Shown here one piece after another: positions 7,457 to 17,575 of a DNA stretch of 64,000 bases (position 1 is its first letter; each line of letters opens with the position of its first letter). The stretch comes from Acinetobacter sp. SFB (GTDB lineage Bacteria; Pseudomonadota; Gammaproteobacteria; Pseudomonadales; Moraxellaceae). The stretch lies in contig NZ_LSZH01000014.1 in NCBI RefSeq assembly GCF_001647545.1, forward strand, positions 1 to 64,000, read 5' to 3'. The position numbers and the translations under genes were made by a program. Under the pieces are notes generated by a model. That model was not told the origin of the DNA, ran no database searches, and was given only the letters and a program-made list of their open reading frames with translations.

Positions 7457-9412
7457 TTAAGGATTTATTCTCAATGGAATGATATTCATTCTTTTTTCAA
7501 TAGATTGTGCACCTTGTCCAAGCAACACGCCATAATGCGTTGCATTGGTCATCACATGTTTCACATAATCACGAGTTTCCGTCAGTGGAATGGTTTCGGT
7601 ATATTGATCCGCAGCAATCGGCTGAGCATCAGGTTGCCAACGTCGTGCTCGGTTTGGACCCGCGTTATAACCAGCTGTGGCCAAAACGGGACTATTGCTC
7701 AACTGGCTTTGAATCATGGACAAATAAAAGGTGCCATAACGAATATTGGTATTCATATCTGTCAAAGCCGCAGGATTATAGGCTTCCCCCATCTGACGTG
7801 CCACCAGTTTTGCGGTATCCGGCATAATCTGCATCAGCCCCCCTGCTCCTACATGGGAACGTGCACCTGTATTAAAACGGCTTTCCTGGCGCATCAGTCC
7901 ATAGGCCCATGCAGGATCGATACCTGCATTACGGCTATGGCTCACCACATAGCTTTGGTGCGGCATGGCATAACGATATGAGTAATTATGTTTGTTTTCT
8001 GTACGATCAGCTGCATAAATTGCCCGATCATACCAACCCATATCTGTGGCACGCTTCGCTGCAGCAAGCAGTAAACCATCATCATGTTTTAAATAAGCCT
8101 GACGTACTGCCCAGTTCCATTCGCGATTAATATAATTATCCGGTGCATTAACACGGCGTAACGCAAAAGCTCGGCTAAAATGAATATCCTGACTTAAGCG
8201 CTGTACATCACTATTGGAGGGTTGAACATTATTCGGAATATTGTTATAGCTTTGCCCCAGTTTATCTTTGGCCAATAAATTATGGTAATCATCGCCTTGT
8301 GCCAATTTTTTATAGATTTCTTGCGCAGTACGTTTAGCACTTGCATCGCCACGCTGTTCTGATGCACGTGCCAGCCAATATTGCCAACGGTCTTCTTGTT
8401 TTTGCGTCACACTCATTGCATCAATGGCGCGAATTAAACTTTCCCAACTACTAAAACGAATGGCTTGGCGCGCATAAATTTCCGCTTCTTCTGAACTGAA
8501 TGGCAATCCATAACTGGCATCTAAATAGTTCAATACTTCACGATTAAAGTTGTTTTTCATTACCGTAGTACCGCCAATATAGCCCACAGCACGGTACAAC
8601 GCTTTTTGTACTTGGACCGGTGTACCTTGGGCAGCATTTTTTACTGCAGACATGGCGGAATTCAAATCACTATCTGCTAAACGCCCCATCGCAAAAACCA
8701 AATAGGCATGATCAACAGCCGATGCTTTCGGTGCAGACCATAAGTAATTTAGAGGATTAGCTTGAATCTGATTGAGCTGCGCCAGCGATAAATTTATGCC
8801 CAAAGTCTGTGCTGTAGCTAAAGCCAGACCAGACTGACCTGCACGAAGCTGCCCCCATAGACGTTGCTGTCTATCCTGCTCGGTCATAAGTGGACTGGAC
8901 AGCATCATGCGTCCCAAACCGGTACAAGATTCAGGCTGGGCATTGGTGGTCAGCCAGACATCTTTATATTCGGCAAAGACCAGCGGATCGCCCGACTTTG
9001 CGCGAACCTGTGCTACGGCACAGCTTTCGGCCTGATCGGCATTGGTGACATACTGCAAAAGCGGTTGCGCGGTTGCAAAATCGGCTTGTTTTACTTTTTC
9101 TTCGACATAATCTGCGGCCAGTTTTTCAGCCATGGCGGATTGTGGATAACGCTGGGCGAAGTTGACAATATTAGTGGAAGGTTGTGTAGATAAGTTCGCG
9201 TTCAATGACCAATATTCAGGGTAATAGCCGAGCACATCATTTTGCATTGAGGCTTGGTATTGTTGTAATAATCCAATATTTCCCACATTAGCAGCTTGTA
9301 AAGCATCATTAAACTGTTCATCTGCTGCATGCGTCATAGAAACGAAACCGGTTGATGCCAAACCTAAAGCAAGCATTTTATAATATTTTTTATTGATTAC
9401 CTGATTAAACAT
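7457..9412 (-). CDS. slt: soluble lytic murein transglycosylase
   Basis: Periplasmic enzyme that cleaves peptidoglycan between MurNAc and GlcNAc to form 1,6-anhydroMurNAc ends. The start MFNQVINKK (651 residues) is preferred over an ATG six codons upstream because GGAAGG lies about seven bases before it. A signal peptide ends near MTHA (residue 29). A long alpha-helical superhelix follows, then the SLT domain: catalytic Glu in MRQESRF at about residue 510, GGLMQIMP, the GYNAGPNR motif near 570 and the ETRDYV motif. Domain order and length fit the Slt70 family. It lies just upstream of the RNase T2-like gene on the same strand, with about 35 bases between them, so the two are probably co-transcribed. 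Confidence 0.92.
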   Translation of the reverse strand: MFNQVINKKYYKMLALGLASTGFVSMTHAADEQFNDALQAANVGNIGLLQQYQASMQNDVLGYYPEYWSLNANLSTQPSTNIVNFAQRYPQSAMAEKLAADYVEEKVKQADFATAQPLLQYVTNADQAESCAVAQVRAKSGDPLVFAEYKDVWLTTNAQPESCTGLGRMMLSSPLMTEQDRQQRLWGQLRAGQSGLALATAQTLGINLSLAQLNQIQANPLNYLWSAPKASAVDHAYLVFAMGRLADSDLNSAMSAVKNAAQGTPVQVQKALYRAVGYIGGTTVMKNNFNREVLNYLDASYGLPFSSEEAEIYARQAIRFSSWESLIRAIDAMSVTQKQEDRWQYWLARASEQRGDASAKRTAQEIYKKLAQGDDYHNLLAKDKLGQSYNNIPNNVQPSNSDVQRLSQDIHFSRAFALRRVNAPDNYINREWNWAVRQAYLKHDDGLLLAAAKRATDMGWYDRAIYAADRTENKHNYSYRYAMPHQSYVVSHSRNAGIDPAWAYGLMRQESRFNTGARSHVGAGGLMQIMPDTAKLVARQMGEAYNPAALTDMNTNIRYGTFYLSMIQSQLSNSPVLATAGYNAGPNRARRWQPDAQPIAADQYTETIPLTETRDYVKHVMTNATHYGVLLGQGAQSIEKRMNIIPLRINP

Positions 9413-9784
9413 ATGCTTACCTTCCGTCATTTAGTATTGCCCTGGTCGCACCTGATCATTTTTGGATAGTTTAATTATTATTAAACTACTCTACTGTTCT
9501 GTTGTGTAACCTTATGATTAGACAATATTAATTTTCAATCATTTTTACTCCATAAATCAATCTTCTTGTCGGTTTATTTATATCTATAAGTTTGACTTCG
9601 ATTCCTGCTAAAATATGCGCCTTTCTTCAATTCAAATCACAATTTTTAAAAGACCAAGCCAGCATGGACTTCTTGAATACTTTTCAATTAATGCTTGAAA
9701 GGGAAAAAGAAAAAATGCCAGCCCGACCCGAAGTATGGGACGTCTTAAATTGGGATTTTTACGATTTATCTTTTAGGAGCCTAC
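9413..9784. other. divergent intergenic region between slt and miaB
   Basis: AT-rich stretch that must hold the divergent promoters of the transglycosylase gene and the miaB operon. I see no convincing 17-bp-spaced sigma70 box pair and no repeat. A 73-codon open frame on the plus strand (9592-9813) runs into the miaB start, but it has no ribosome-binding site and no recognisable domain. Confidence 0.4.
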
Positions 9785-11239
9785 ATGACGGTTCAAACCT
9801 TCATTCCAAATAGTGCCCAAGCTGCTTCAGAAAACACTGTTACCCAGCCACAGCACACCCCAGCCGACGGATCAGTGAAAAAACTGTATATCGAAACGCA
9901 AGGGTGTCAGATGAATGAGTATGACAGTCATCGTATGGCAGACCTGTTGGGCGACTCACACGGTTATGTGTTAACGACTGATCCGAAACAAGCCGATATT
10001 CTGCTGATGAATACCTGTTCAATTCGTGAAAAAGCTCAGGAAAAAGTGTTCTCTGAACTCGGTCGCTGGCGCAAGCTGAAAGAAAAAAATCCTGACCTGA
10101 TAATTGGGGTCGGCGGTTGTGTGGCTTCGCAAGAAGGCGACAACATTCAAAAACGTGCGCCGTATGTCGATATGGTTTTTGGTCCACAAACCTTGCACCG
10201 TTTGCCGCAAATGCTGGATCAGCATAGCGATCAAATTGATACACCCAAGAAAGATAAAATCAAGCTGGTGGATATTTCTTTCCCCGACATCGAAAAATTC
10301 GACTTTTTACCTGAACCGCGCGTTGAGGGTTACAAAGCCTTTGTTTCGATTATGGAAGGTTGTTCAAAATACTGTTCTTTCTGCGTGGTGCCTTATACCC
10401 GTGGTGAGGAAGTTTCGCGTCCTTTAGATGACGTGCTGGCGGAAATTGCAGGTTTGGCTGAAAAAGGCGTGCGTGAAATTTCACTCCTGGGTCAAAATGT
10501 GAATGGCTACCGTGGTGAAACCTTTGAAGGCAATATCTGTACCTTTGCCGACTTGCTACGTTTAGTCGCTGAAATTCCGGGCATTGGTCGTTTACGTTAT
10601 ACCACTTCACATCCGCTTGAATTTAATGATGACCTGATTCAATGCTACCGTGACCTGCCGCAAATGGTTTCACATCTGCATTTACCGGTACAAAGTGGTT
10701 CTAATGATGTTTTGAAAGCGATGAAGCGTAACCACACCATCGACGTCTATATCGACAAAATTAAAAAGTTACGTGCAGTGCGCCCAGACATGCATTTATC
10801 AAGTGACTTTATTATTGGCTTCCCGGGTGAAACCGATCAACACTTCGAAGAGACTTATCAATTCATTCAAGATTTAGATTTCGACCATTCCTATAGTTTT
10901 ATCTATTCAAAACGTCCGGGTACGCCAGCCTCTGAATTACCAGACAGCACACCGGAAGATGTGAAAAAAGAACGTCTTGGCAAAGTACAAAAATGGATCA
11001 AACGTTCAAGCATTGATAAAACAGATGCCATGCTGGGAACGATTCAACGGGTCTTGATTGAAAAGGTTTCTGACAAAGATCCAAATCTGCTGGTGGGTAC
11101 GGCGGATAACACCCGTTATGTATCCTTTATTGGTGATCCGGCTTGGGTTGGGCGTTTTGCAGAAATCGAGATTACTGACATCAAAACTTTGAATTTTGTT
11201 TACGGTGAACTCTTGAATCTTGAGCCTGACGTGGCGTAA
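9785..11239 (+). CDS. miaB: tRNA-2-methylthio-N6-dimethylallyladenosine synthase
   Basis: Radical-SAM methylthiotransferase that converts i6A37 to ms2i6A37 in tRNAs reading UNN codons. In 484 residues, the N-terminal MTTase domain has its three cluster cysteines C41 (ETQGCQMN), C78 (NTCSIRE) and C112 (GGCVASQ). The radical-SAM domain has CSKYCSFC with C193, C197 and C200. A C-terminal TRAM domain starts near residue 415. About 30 extra N-terminal residues precede the conserved [17 protein letters not shown] Shine-Dalgarno sequence supports the start. It is the first gene of miaB-phoH-ybeY, with a 39-base gap to phoH. Confidence 0.96.
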   Translation: MTVQTFIPNSAQAASENTVTQPQHTPADGSVKKLYIETQGCQMNEYDSHRMADLLGDSHGYVLTTDPKQADILLMNTCSIREKAQEKVFSELGRWRKLKEKNPDLIIGVGGCVASQEGDNIQKRAPYVDMVFGPQTLHRLPQMLDQHSDQIDTPKKDKIKLVDISFPDIEKFDFLPEPRVEGYKAFVSIMEGCSKYCSFCVVPYTRGEEVSRPLDDVLAEIAGLAEKGVREISLLGQNVNGYRGETFEGNICTFADLLRLVAEIPGIGRLRYTTSHPLEFNDDLIQCYRDLPQMVSHLHLPVQSGSNDVLKAMKRNHTIDVYIDKIKKLRAVRPDMHLSSDFIIGFPGETDQHFEETYQFIQDLDFDHSYSFIYSKRPGTPASELPDSTPEDVKKERLGKVQKWIKRSSIDKTDAMLGTIQRVLIEKVSDKDPNLLVGTADNTRYVSFIGDPAWVGRFAEIEITDIKTLNFVYGELLNLEPDVA

Positions 11240-11278
11240 TGTAAGGTGATCAGTTAGATCATTTTATAAGGAATTCTC

Positions 11279-12352
11279 TTGACTGCAGCGATTCGACGTA
11301 CAGTAAATTTTCCTGGTGTTTCGATGGAGCGTTTAAAGGGCATGCTGGGTGCTTATAACGGCCATCTGAAACAAATCGAACAACGTTTAGATGTCAACAT
11401 TTCCCATCGAGGTGATGCGTTTTACATTGATGGGAATCTCGATGCAGTAGAGAGAGCGGAAAGCCTCTTGATGCGTCTGTATGAAGAAACTGAAATTAGC
11501 CAGCAAATTAGTGCGGACACTTTGCATCTGATGATTCAGGGTAGCCAGACAGATCGTGAATTACAAAGTGATCCAGATCAGGAACATACGGGTCTGGATG
11601 AGGTCTGGTTACAGACGCGTAAAGGCCGGATTAACCCGCGCGGTGCGAATCAAAAGCGCTATGTACAACGTATTTTACAAAGTGATATTTCATTCGGTAT
11701 TGGTCCTGCCGGTACAGGTAAAACTTACCTTGCTGTGGCAGCTGCAGTCGACATGCTGGAACGCAATGAAATTCAGCGTATCCTGCTGGTTCGACCTGCG
11801 GTTGAAGCCGGTGAAAAACTTGGCTTTTTACCCGGCGATTTAAGCCAGAAAATCGATCCATATTTGCGCCCGCTTTACGATGCCTTGTATGAAATGCTGG
11901 GCTTTGAAAAAGTCGCCAAACTGATTGAACGTCAGGTGATTGAAGTTGCGCCCCTCGCCTATATGCGTGGCCGCACCCTGAATCATTCTTTCGTGATTTT
12001 AGATGAGGCGCAAAATACTACACCTGAACAGATGAAAATGTTCCTGACCCGTTTAGGTTTTGGTTCACGCGCCGTAATTACCGGTGACATTACTCAGGTC
12101 GATTTACCACGTGGTCACCAATCCGGTCTGGCCCATTGTTTACGTGTACTTGAGCCAATTGCTGAAATTCATATCACGCGTTTCCATTCTCGTGACGTGG
12201 TTCGTCATCAGCTGGTACAAAAAATTGTCGAAGCCTATGAGGGCTGGGACAGTGAACAACACCGTCTTAGTGCTGAAGCACGTGCAGAACGCAAAGCGCT
12301 TCAGGAATCCATGATTGCTGAAAATGATGCGGCTGCCGATGCCCAGGACTAA
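11279..12352 (+). CDS. ybeZ: PhoH-like ATPase (YbeZ)
   Basis: Cytoplasmic P-loop ATPase of the PhoH/YbeZ family, a partner of YbeY in ribosome-associated RNA metabolism. The gene begins with TTG after AAGGAATTC; no nearer ATG fits. An N-terminal KH-like region (residues 1-75) precedes the ATPase core, with Walker A GPAGTGKT (142-149) and Walker B VILDEAQN (D242, E243), then an ITGDITQVDLP sensor segment. Length (357) is close to E. coli YbeZ. It lies between miaB and ybeY in one operon, a conserved bacterial arrangement. The C-terminal tail is acidic and Ala-rich. Confidence 0.93.
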   Translation: MTAAIRRTVNFPGVSMERLKGMLGAYNGHLKQIEQRLDVNISHRGDAFYIDGNLDAVERAESLLMRLYEETEISQQISADTLHLMIQGSQTDRELQSDPDQEHTGLDEVWLQTRKGRINPRGANQKRYVQRILQSDISFGIGPAGTGKTYLAVAAAVDMLERNEIQRILLVRPAVEAGEKLGFLPGDLSQKIDPYLRPLYDALYEMLGFEKVAKLIERQVIEVAPLAYMRGRTLNHSFVILDEAQNTTPEQMKMFLTRLGFGSRAVITGDITQVDLPRGHQSGLAHCLRVLEPIAEIHITRFHSRDVVRHQLVQKIVEAYEGWDSEQHRLSAEARAERKALQESMIAENDAAADAQD

Positions 12353-12371
12353 GACAATTTAAGGATCCATT

Positions 12372-12854
12372 TTGAAACTTAGTCTCTCGCTCCAACAAGA
12401 CTTTCAAGCTCCCGAGCTTGTGCTGAAACGTGCTTATATCAAGAAAGTGATTGAAACGACACTTCGTTATATTGATGTCGATCAAGATTGCGAAATCGGG
12501 ATTGCCTGTGTTGATAATGGCGAAAGTCATAAATTGAATCTGGAATATCGCCAAAAAGACAAGCCAACCAATGTGCTGTCTTTCCCCAGTGATCTTCCAG
12601 AAGAAGTGTTACCGCTGCTTGATGCATGGCCAATGGGTGATTTGGTGATTTGTATTCCTGTAGTTTTGCAAGAAGCCATTGATCAAAATAAAACAGCTAT
12701 TGAGCATTTCACCCATATGCTGGTTCATGGGGTATTGCACTTGATGGGCTATGACCATGAAACTTCTGAAGCCGATGCTGAAGAAATGGAAGGGTTAGAA
12801 ATTAAAATTTTGGCCAAGCTGGGATTTGCTAATCCTTATACCGAGCAAGACTAA
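12372..12854 (+). CDS. ybeY: endoribonuclease YbeY
   Basis: Zinc-dependent single-strand endoribonuclease acting in 16S rRNA 3'-end maturation and 70S quality control. The signature H-x3-H-x5-H is intact (H119, H123, H129 in [13 protein letters not shown]), and the conserved TNVLSFP strand is at residues 66-72. The start codon is TTG, about 10 bases after AAGGA. At 160 residues it is normal in length. It ends the miaB-phoH-ybeY operon. The corC/ybeX and lnt genes that often follow in enterobacteria are absent here. Confidence 0.93.
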   Translation: MKLSLSLQQDFQAPELVLKRAYIKKVIETTLRYIDVDQDCEIGIACVDNGESHKLNLEYRQKDKPTNVLSFPSDLPEEVLPLLDAWPMGDLVICIPVVLQEAIDQNKTAIEHFTHMLVHGVLHLMGYDHETSEADAEEMEGLEIKILAKLGFANPYTEQD

Positions 12855-12866
12855 AATCCATTCAAG

Positions 12867-12895
12867 GAAAAAGCGGGCTTAGGCTCGCTTTTTTA
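12867..12895 (+). terminator. Rho-independent terminator of the miaB operon
   Basis: Stem AAAAAGCGgGC / GCtCGCTTTTTT with a TTAG loop, just after the ybeY stop. Confidence 0.9.
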
Positions 12896-12912
12896 TACTC
12901 AACATTCGGGCT

Positions 12913-13013
12913 TTTCCTCATCCTAACCCTCTCCTTGACGATGAGGGAACTTTCCATATTAATTTAAAACCAGTAATTCCACCTTCCCCGTGGGATGAGG
13001 AATATATTCCGCA
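12913..13013. repeat. imperfect inverted repeat with CTCATCCTAACCCTCTCC core
   Basis: Ten-base arms TTCCTCATCC (from about 12914) and GGATGAGGAA (from about 13003) face each other across about 80 bases. The left part also folds locally (CTCATC...GATGAG). The CTCATCCTAACCCTCTCC wording resembles dispersed intergenic repeats found in many Proteobacteria. No open frame is present. It could be a small degenerate repeat element. Confidence 0.45.
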
Positions 13014-13126
13014 AGAGAGTGAAGGTAAATCCAATAAAATTAAATTAGAGGCAAGTTCACAAAAATCAAAATTTACCTATATTAAATAATAACTTGAACT
13101 CAAATCGAGGGGAGATCAATAGAGAT

Positions 13127-14044
13127 TTAACGCACTTCAAACTCTGCTTCTGCGGGGTCAAAACGCCATGTTCGGACAATACGCAGTTCTGAAATATCTT
13201 TCATCTCTTGATCAAAAACACCAAAAGGTGCGGCTTTACGCACCGAAGTTTTTGCAGCTTCATCCAATAGGGCATGACCGGAACTCTCAATCAGGCGAAT
13301 GGCACGAATTCCACCATTTTTATTCAGGATCACCATTAAACGAACTTCCCCGGCTAAGTGTTGTACTTTTGCAGCATCGGGATAATAACGGTTACCGTAA
13401 AATTCAACTTTTTGACGGAATTTTTCCAAATAAGCGGCTGAAATATCTTGTTTGGCCTGAATCCCATCGACCGTTTTAATTTTTTGCTGACGGCTAAAAT
13501 TTTGCTGACGTTGTAAGTATTGGGCTTCTAAACTTGCCACCATAGCTGCTTTGGCTTGAAACTGGCTATTCAGCTCTTGCATGGCTTTTTTACGCTGATT
13601 CTGTTCCGCTTCCTTTTTCCAGCTTAAAGTGGTCATTAACACTTTTTCTTCAAAGCTGAGTTCACGCTTTTGCTGTAATCGCTCTAAACTTTCTTGTTGT
13701 TGCTCACCTGCACTCTGTTCAAGCATCGGTGCCGGCATATCACTCGACATGCGATGTGCTTCGCGGAATGTTCCTGAACCTTGCTGATCTGCCTGTGCGA
13801 GAAAATCAGCATTTTCAACTTTGTCTTTATTCGGACGTAAAGTCACCGCAATTTCCTTCACCGCCGCATCACTTTCTTGCGGTATGGCAAATTGCAGGGT
13901 CAAAATAAGCAAATGCAAAACCGCAGCTAAAATCACCGCGCATGTGAAAATTGAATCTTTCCACCACACATGCATTAAAGGTGCAAAACTGATTTTTTTA
14001 AGCATCACATTAAACCGACAAAAAGTCTGGTCCCCAAACTGCAT
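13127..14044 (-). CDS. TonB-family energy-transducer-like protein
   Basis: 305-residue inner-membrane-anchored protein: one hydrophobic segment at about residues 33-55, a long Gln/Glu/Lys-rich, probably coiled-coil middle (95-190), and a C-terminal TonB-type domain (205-300) with YPDAAKVQHLAGEVRLMVILNK-type strands, GGIRAIRLIESSG and a final RTWRFDP strand. It lacks the Pro-Glu/Pro-Lys periplasmic spacer of classical TonB, having instead a helical spacer. No exbB/exbD lies nearby. It may transduce energy to, or link to, an outer-membrane partner other than siderophore receptors. The start is uncertain: an internal ATG at 14005 (MLKKISF) would give 292 residues, and neither start has a clear Shine-Dalgarno sequence. 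Confidence 0.78.
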   Translation of the reverse strand: MQFGDQTFCRFNVMLKKISFAPLMHVWWKDSIFTCAVILAAVLHLLILTLQFAIPQESDAAVKEIAVTLRPNKDKVENADFLAQADQQGSGTFREAHRMSSDMPAPMLEQSAGEQQQESLERLQQKRELSFEEKVLMTTLSWKKEAEQNQRKKAMQELNSQFQAKAAMVASLEAQYLQRQQNFSRQQKIKTVDGIQAKQDISAAYLEKFRQKVEFYGNRYYPDAAKVQHLAGEVRLMVILNKNGGIRAIRLIESSGHALLDEAAKTSVRKAAPFGVFDQEMKDISELRIVRTWRFDPAEAEFEVR

Positions 14045-14242
14045 AAACGCAGTATAAATAAAAACAGTTGCTGCTTTTGAATGAAAAACGAGAACTCAAT
14101 CAACAAGCCAACTGTAGACAAGTAAAATCATGAAAATGGTGCAATTAATTTTGCTAAACTGCAAGATGGAATATCTTTATTTTTAATACTTTCGACAAAA
14201 TCTCTCGAAGTTTAAGAAAGTTAACTTGCTAGGATGCCCCAT

Positions 14243-14923
14243 ATGTCAACGCTACTATCCAATATTTCTAAACGTATACGCCAAGTGTATCAAAGGGCCG
14301 AAGGATTTATTGAAGATGAGCGTGAATTCCCCCTTTCTCAAGTTTTTTTAAATGCTACATTTCAGCGCTTTGTCACCGACAATGTCTCCATGCTCAAAGA
14401 TTTGCATGCTGACTTGCATGAAGACTGGTTACGTTTATACGCAACACTGGATGTAAAGGGTCTCTATATCACCCTTTCAGTCGATTTAAAACTGGTACAA
14501 ATGGAACTGAATAAAGATATCCAGCTTATTGTTTTTGAACAAATCAGTGACACTCAAGTCATTGAAGCAAAATTCAAAAATATTTTCCAGAAACTCGCGG
14601 TAAAATTTGCCCTGTTTTTCTACCAAAAAGTCTTAAATAAAGATCCGTTGGGCATGATTCTGGAAAAGCTGAATGTGATTAAAGTCAAAGATGATTTACT
14701 CTATTTGGACTTAAACCGCTGGCTCGGTAAAAACCGTTCTATCATTGATACTCTGGCAAAAGTTCATGTCAATCATGCCGTTTTACGCGAGGCTGAACTG
14801 GTCATGATGGGCAATGTCAATCTGACCGCATTATTTAAAAAAATGTCGGAACAACCGGCAGAAGACTGGTCCGATGAAGAAGAACTGGAGGAAACTCAAG
14901 TTAGCCCGATCAAGCAGAAATAG
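14243..14923 (+). CDS. uncharacterised conserved-type protein
   Basis: I do not recognise this 226-residue protein. It has no signal peptide or membrane segment. An N-terminal helical region (ISKRIRQVYQRAEGF) is followed by alternating strands (LYITLSVDL, IQLIVFEQIS) and a helix-rich half with a short acidic tail (DWSDEEELEE). The strand-helix mix and Leu/Val-rich core suggest a single globular domain, possibly lipid- or membrane-peripheral. The start MSTLLSN is preferred over an ATG three codons earlier because AGGAT lies at better spacing. It is transcribed alone and diverges from the TonB-like gene. Confidence 0.65.
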   Translation: MSTLLSNISKRIRQVYQRAEGFIEDEREFPLSQVFLNATFQRFVTDNVSMLKDLHADLHEDWLRLYATLDVKGLYITLSVDLKLVQMELNKDIQLIVFEQISDTQVIEAKFKNIFQKLAVKFALFFYQKVLNKDPLGMILEKLNVIKVKDDLLYLDLNRWLGKNRSIIDTLAKVHVNHAVLREAELVMMGNVNLTALFKKMSEQPAEDWSDEEELEETQVSPIKQK

Positions 14924-15094
14924 CACATGATTTAAATTGTTTTTGCTGATTAAAATCTGTATTTTTAACTGAAAAAGAATACATAAAGATACAGATTGAA
15001 TAAAAAATCGAATTTTATCTTCATAATCAAAGCGCATAATAGCAATCAAGCAAAAAATTGCATCTTATTCAAACTTCATAGGAACATTTGACTT

Positions 15095-15808
15095 ATGGCT
15101 CACAATGTATTGAAAACGATTGCTTTGGCATCTGGTGTAAGCACTACACTGTTGTTGGCTGGTTTCTCAAGCCAAGCATTTGCCATGAGTCCATTCCAGG
15201 CAAGTTATCAATTTAGCTATAACGGCAAAAATATGGGCTCGGCAACACGTACTTTAAGCAAGTCGGGAAACAACTGGACCTATGTTTTTGCTGCCAAAGC
15301 CGGTGCGATTGCCTCTGCAACTGAAACAAGCCGTTTTAGTTTAAATGGCAATCAAATCCTATCCAGCAGTTTTAACCGTAGCAGTAAAATTTTAGTCCAC
15401 AACAACAGCATGAGCATTAACTTTAATCCCAATACCAAGACTATTAACACCAAGAAAGATGATAAGGCTCGCTCTTTTGCCTGGAAATCCGGGGTTCTGG
15501 ATGAGTTAAATGCTGAATTACAATTACGTGAAGATTTAAAAACCTCGGGTTTAAAGTCAAGTTATGCAATTGCCGATGCCAAAGAAGTTGAATCACGCCG
15601 TTTTGTAAAACAAGGTTCAGAAACAGTTAAAACCTCTTACGGTACTTTTGACACCATTAAAGTGGTGATGAAACATGATAAGCCAAACCGTGATACAACT
15701 TTCTGGTTAGCCCCTAAACTTGACTATGCACCCGTGAAGGTTTCTCACCAAGATGGAAAAACATCATATGGTTTGCTATTGACAGACTATAAAGGTTCAA
15801 CGAATTAA
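15095..15808 (+). CDS. DUF3108 domain secreted protein
   Basis: 237-residue exported protein. The signal peptide covers about residues 1-30 and ends AFA. The mature part is the DUF3108 beta-rich domain: FQASYQFSYNGKNMGSATRTL near the start, a YVFAAKAGAIAS strand, a long Lys/Asn-rich middle, and a terminal FDTIKVVMKHDKPNRDTTFWLAPKL block followed by YAPVKV. The domain recalls LolA/LolB-like lipoprotein-carrier folds, which is an inference. A periplasmic location is expected. It has a Shine-Dalgarno AGGAA upstream and about 90 bases before xpt on the same strand. Confidence 0.82.
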   Translation: MAHNVLKTIALASGVSTTLLLAGFSSQAFAMSPFQASYQFSYNGKNMGSATRTLSKSGNNWTYVFAAKAGAIASATETSRFSLNGNQILSSSFNRSSKILVHNNSMSINFNPNTKTINTKKDDKARSFAWKSGVLDELNAELQLREDLKTSGLKSSYAIADAKEVESRRFVKQGSETVKTSYGTFDTIKVVMKHDKPNRDTTFWLAPKLDYAPVKVSHQDGKTSYGLLLTDYKGSTN

Positions 15809-15887
15809 TTGATTTGATCAATTTCGCTTGCATTTTTTGAGAGCCTTTTTAAAATACGCTTTTGCTTGAAGAAGCATCTGCCCTTAG

Positions 15888-16475
<588 letters not shown>

Positions 16476-16493
16476 GTTTCAAACTGAATGTTT

Positions 16494-16518
16494 AAAAGAG
16501 CGCTTAGGCGCTCTTTTT
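16494..16518 (+). terminator. Rho-independent terminator of xpt
   Basis: Stem AAAAGAGCGC / GCGCTCTTTT with a TTAG loop, followed by T residues. Confidence 0.92.
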
Positions 16519-16625
16519 TATAGCTGATCTTTGTTATAAAAAACTGTATGTGAGATAGATCTCCGGTTCGTTGTCTATCAAATTATTTCCTATTTAATTT
16601 CTGCAATCTCTAAAACATCTCTTTT

Positions 16626-16810
16626 TCAATCTTTCAATCTTTCAAGCTCCTTATCAACTTTTTCATCAAGTAAGGCTTCAAGCATGGCTACGCTGCGCCG
16701 GTCATTAAGTTGTGTGGCTTCCTAAATATAGTCCAGACTTAAATCCAATAGAAACATGTGGTCGCGAGTCAAAGCTCTTCGAAATAAGTTTAGAGTTAAA
16801 GATATGAATA
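16626..16810 (-). pseudogene. remnant of an unidentified gene with an in-frame stop
   Basis: In the 16.5-17.07 kb gap the minus strand can be read continuously as a protein-like stretch (RRALTRDHMFLLDLSLDYI, then a TAG stop, then EATQLNDRRSVAMLEALLDE and a KVDKELERLKD tail ending in TGA). Codon use and the charged amphipathic tail look coding, so this is probably the C-terminal part of a decayed small gene. The family is not recognised. The rest of the gap (16.81-17.07 kb) is AT-rich and shows nothing I can support. Confidence 0.4.
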
Positions 16811-17073
16811 AATTGTTTAAAGATTACCGTAATGAGTTATTTAGTATTTAGCTTTAGTTCGTTGATATTAGCTACTGTGTTGAATTTTTTAAAACGATTG
16901 CAATTTACAACTCAGATAAACTTCTATCAGTCTCGTTCAGCTAGAATCAAGTTGCTATGAAATGTTCCTGATCTGGTAGATTAGAACATATATACTCTAA
17001 ATTGTGATGATCCATTATCTGTTTGAAGTCATAAACTGACTTCATTTCAAGATAACTAAAAGATAAATAATTG

Positions 17074-17433
17074 ATGGAAAAATTTATGCAATGTCCTAAA
17101 TGCGCATCTTCTGAAGTTGAAAAACGAGATCATGAGAAAAACATCAAGACCATAAGTGGCATCCTTCTTACTTCCGCGGGTGCAACAGCAGGTACAGTTG
17201 GCGGCGCAGCAACAGGTGCATCGACAGGGGCAGCAATTGGTGCTGTTGCTGGACCATTAGGGGTTATTTTCGGTGGCACCGTTGGTACATTTGTAGGGGC
17301 AATTGCCGTTGGGGTCACTGGCGGTATTCTAGGGAATATTTTCGGCAAAAAAGCCGGTGTCATTATCGATAAAAATGTGTTCTTGGATTATAAGTGTCTT
17401 AAGTGCAAACATCGTTTTAAAGAAAAAGTATAA
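17074..17433 (+). CDS. split zinc-ribbon protein with a glycine-zipper membrane insert
   Basis: 119-residue protein with an unusual layout: an N-terminal CPKC knuckle (about residues 7-10), then 60-70 residues of Gly/Ala-rich hydrophobic sequence with GxxxG spacing (roughly 30-97), then a C-terminal CLKC knuckle (about 109-112). Two CxxC knuckles normally form one zinc ribbon, so the ribbon appears interrupted by a glycine-zipper hairpin that could enter a membrane. Charged residues flank both sides. An ATG four codons later (MQCPKC, 17086) is an alternative start with slightly better GGA spacing. It is transcribed alone with its own terminator. Function unknown. Confidence 0.7.
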   Translation: MEKFMQCPKCASSEVEKRDHEKNIKTISGILLTSAGATAGTVGGAATGASTGAAIGAVAGPLGVIFGGTVGTFVGAIAVGVTGGILGNIFGKKAGVIIDKNVFLDYKCLKCKHRFKEKV

Positions 17434-17464
17434 CGATTTAAGGCTTAAATTTTATCCTGAAATT

Positions 17465-17498
17465 AAAAAAGACCACTATAAAATGAATGGTCTTTTTT
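17465..17498 (+). terminator. Rho-independent terminator
   Basis: AAAAAAGACCA / TGGTCTTTTTT arms around a 12-base loop, after the zinc-ribbon gene. A- and T-runs on both sides allow bidirectional use with convergent wrbA. Confidence 0.85.
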
Positions 17499-17575
17499 CT
17501 ATATCTATAGCAATTTAAAAATTACCTAGATCAGCGAAAATACGCTGTTATATTGCGGATCAATCTGATTAAAAC

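Noticed and set aside
6000..9000. Long open frames antisense to mdh and slt
   Set aside because: They lie fully inside strong genes on the opposite strand and show no ribosome-binding sites or recognisable domains.
9592..9813. 73-codon open frame upstream of miaB
   Set aside because: It overlaps the miaB start, has no ribosome-binding site at either possible ATG and no domain signal. Probably part of the miaB 5' region.
12900..13020. CRISPR-like array
   Set aside because: No regularly spaced direct repeats; the repeats are a single inverted pair.
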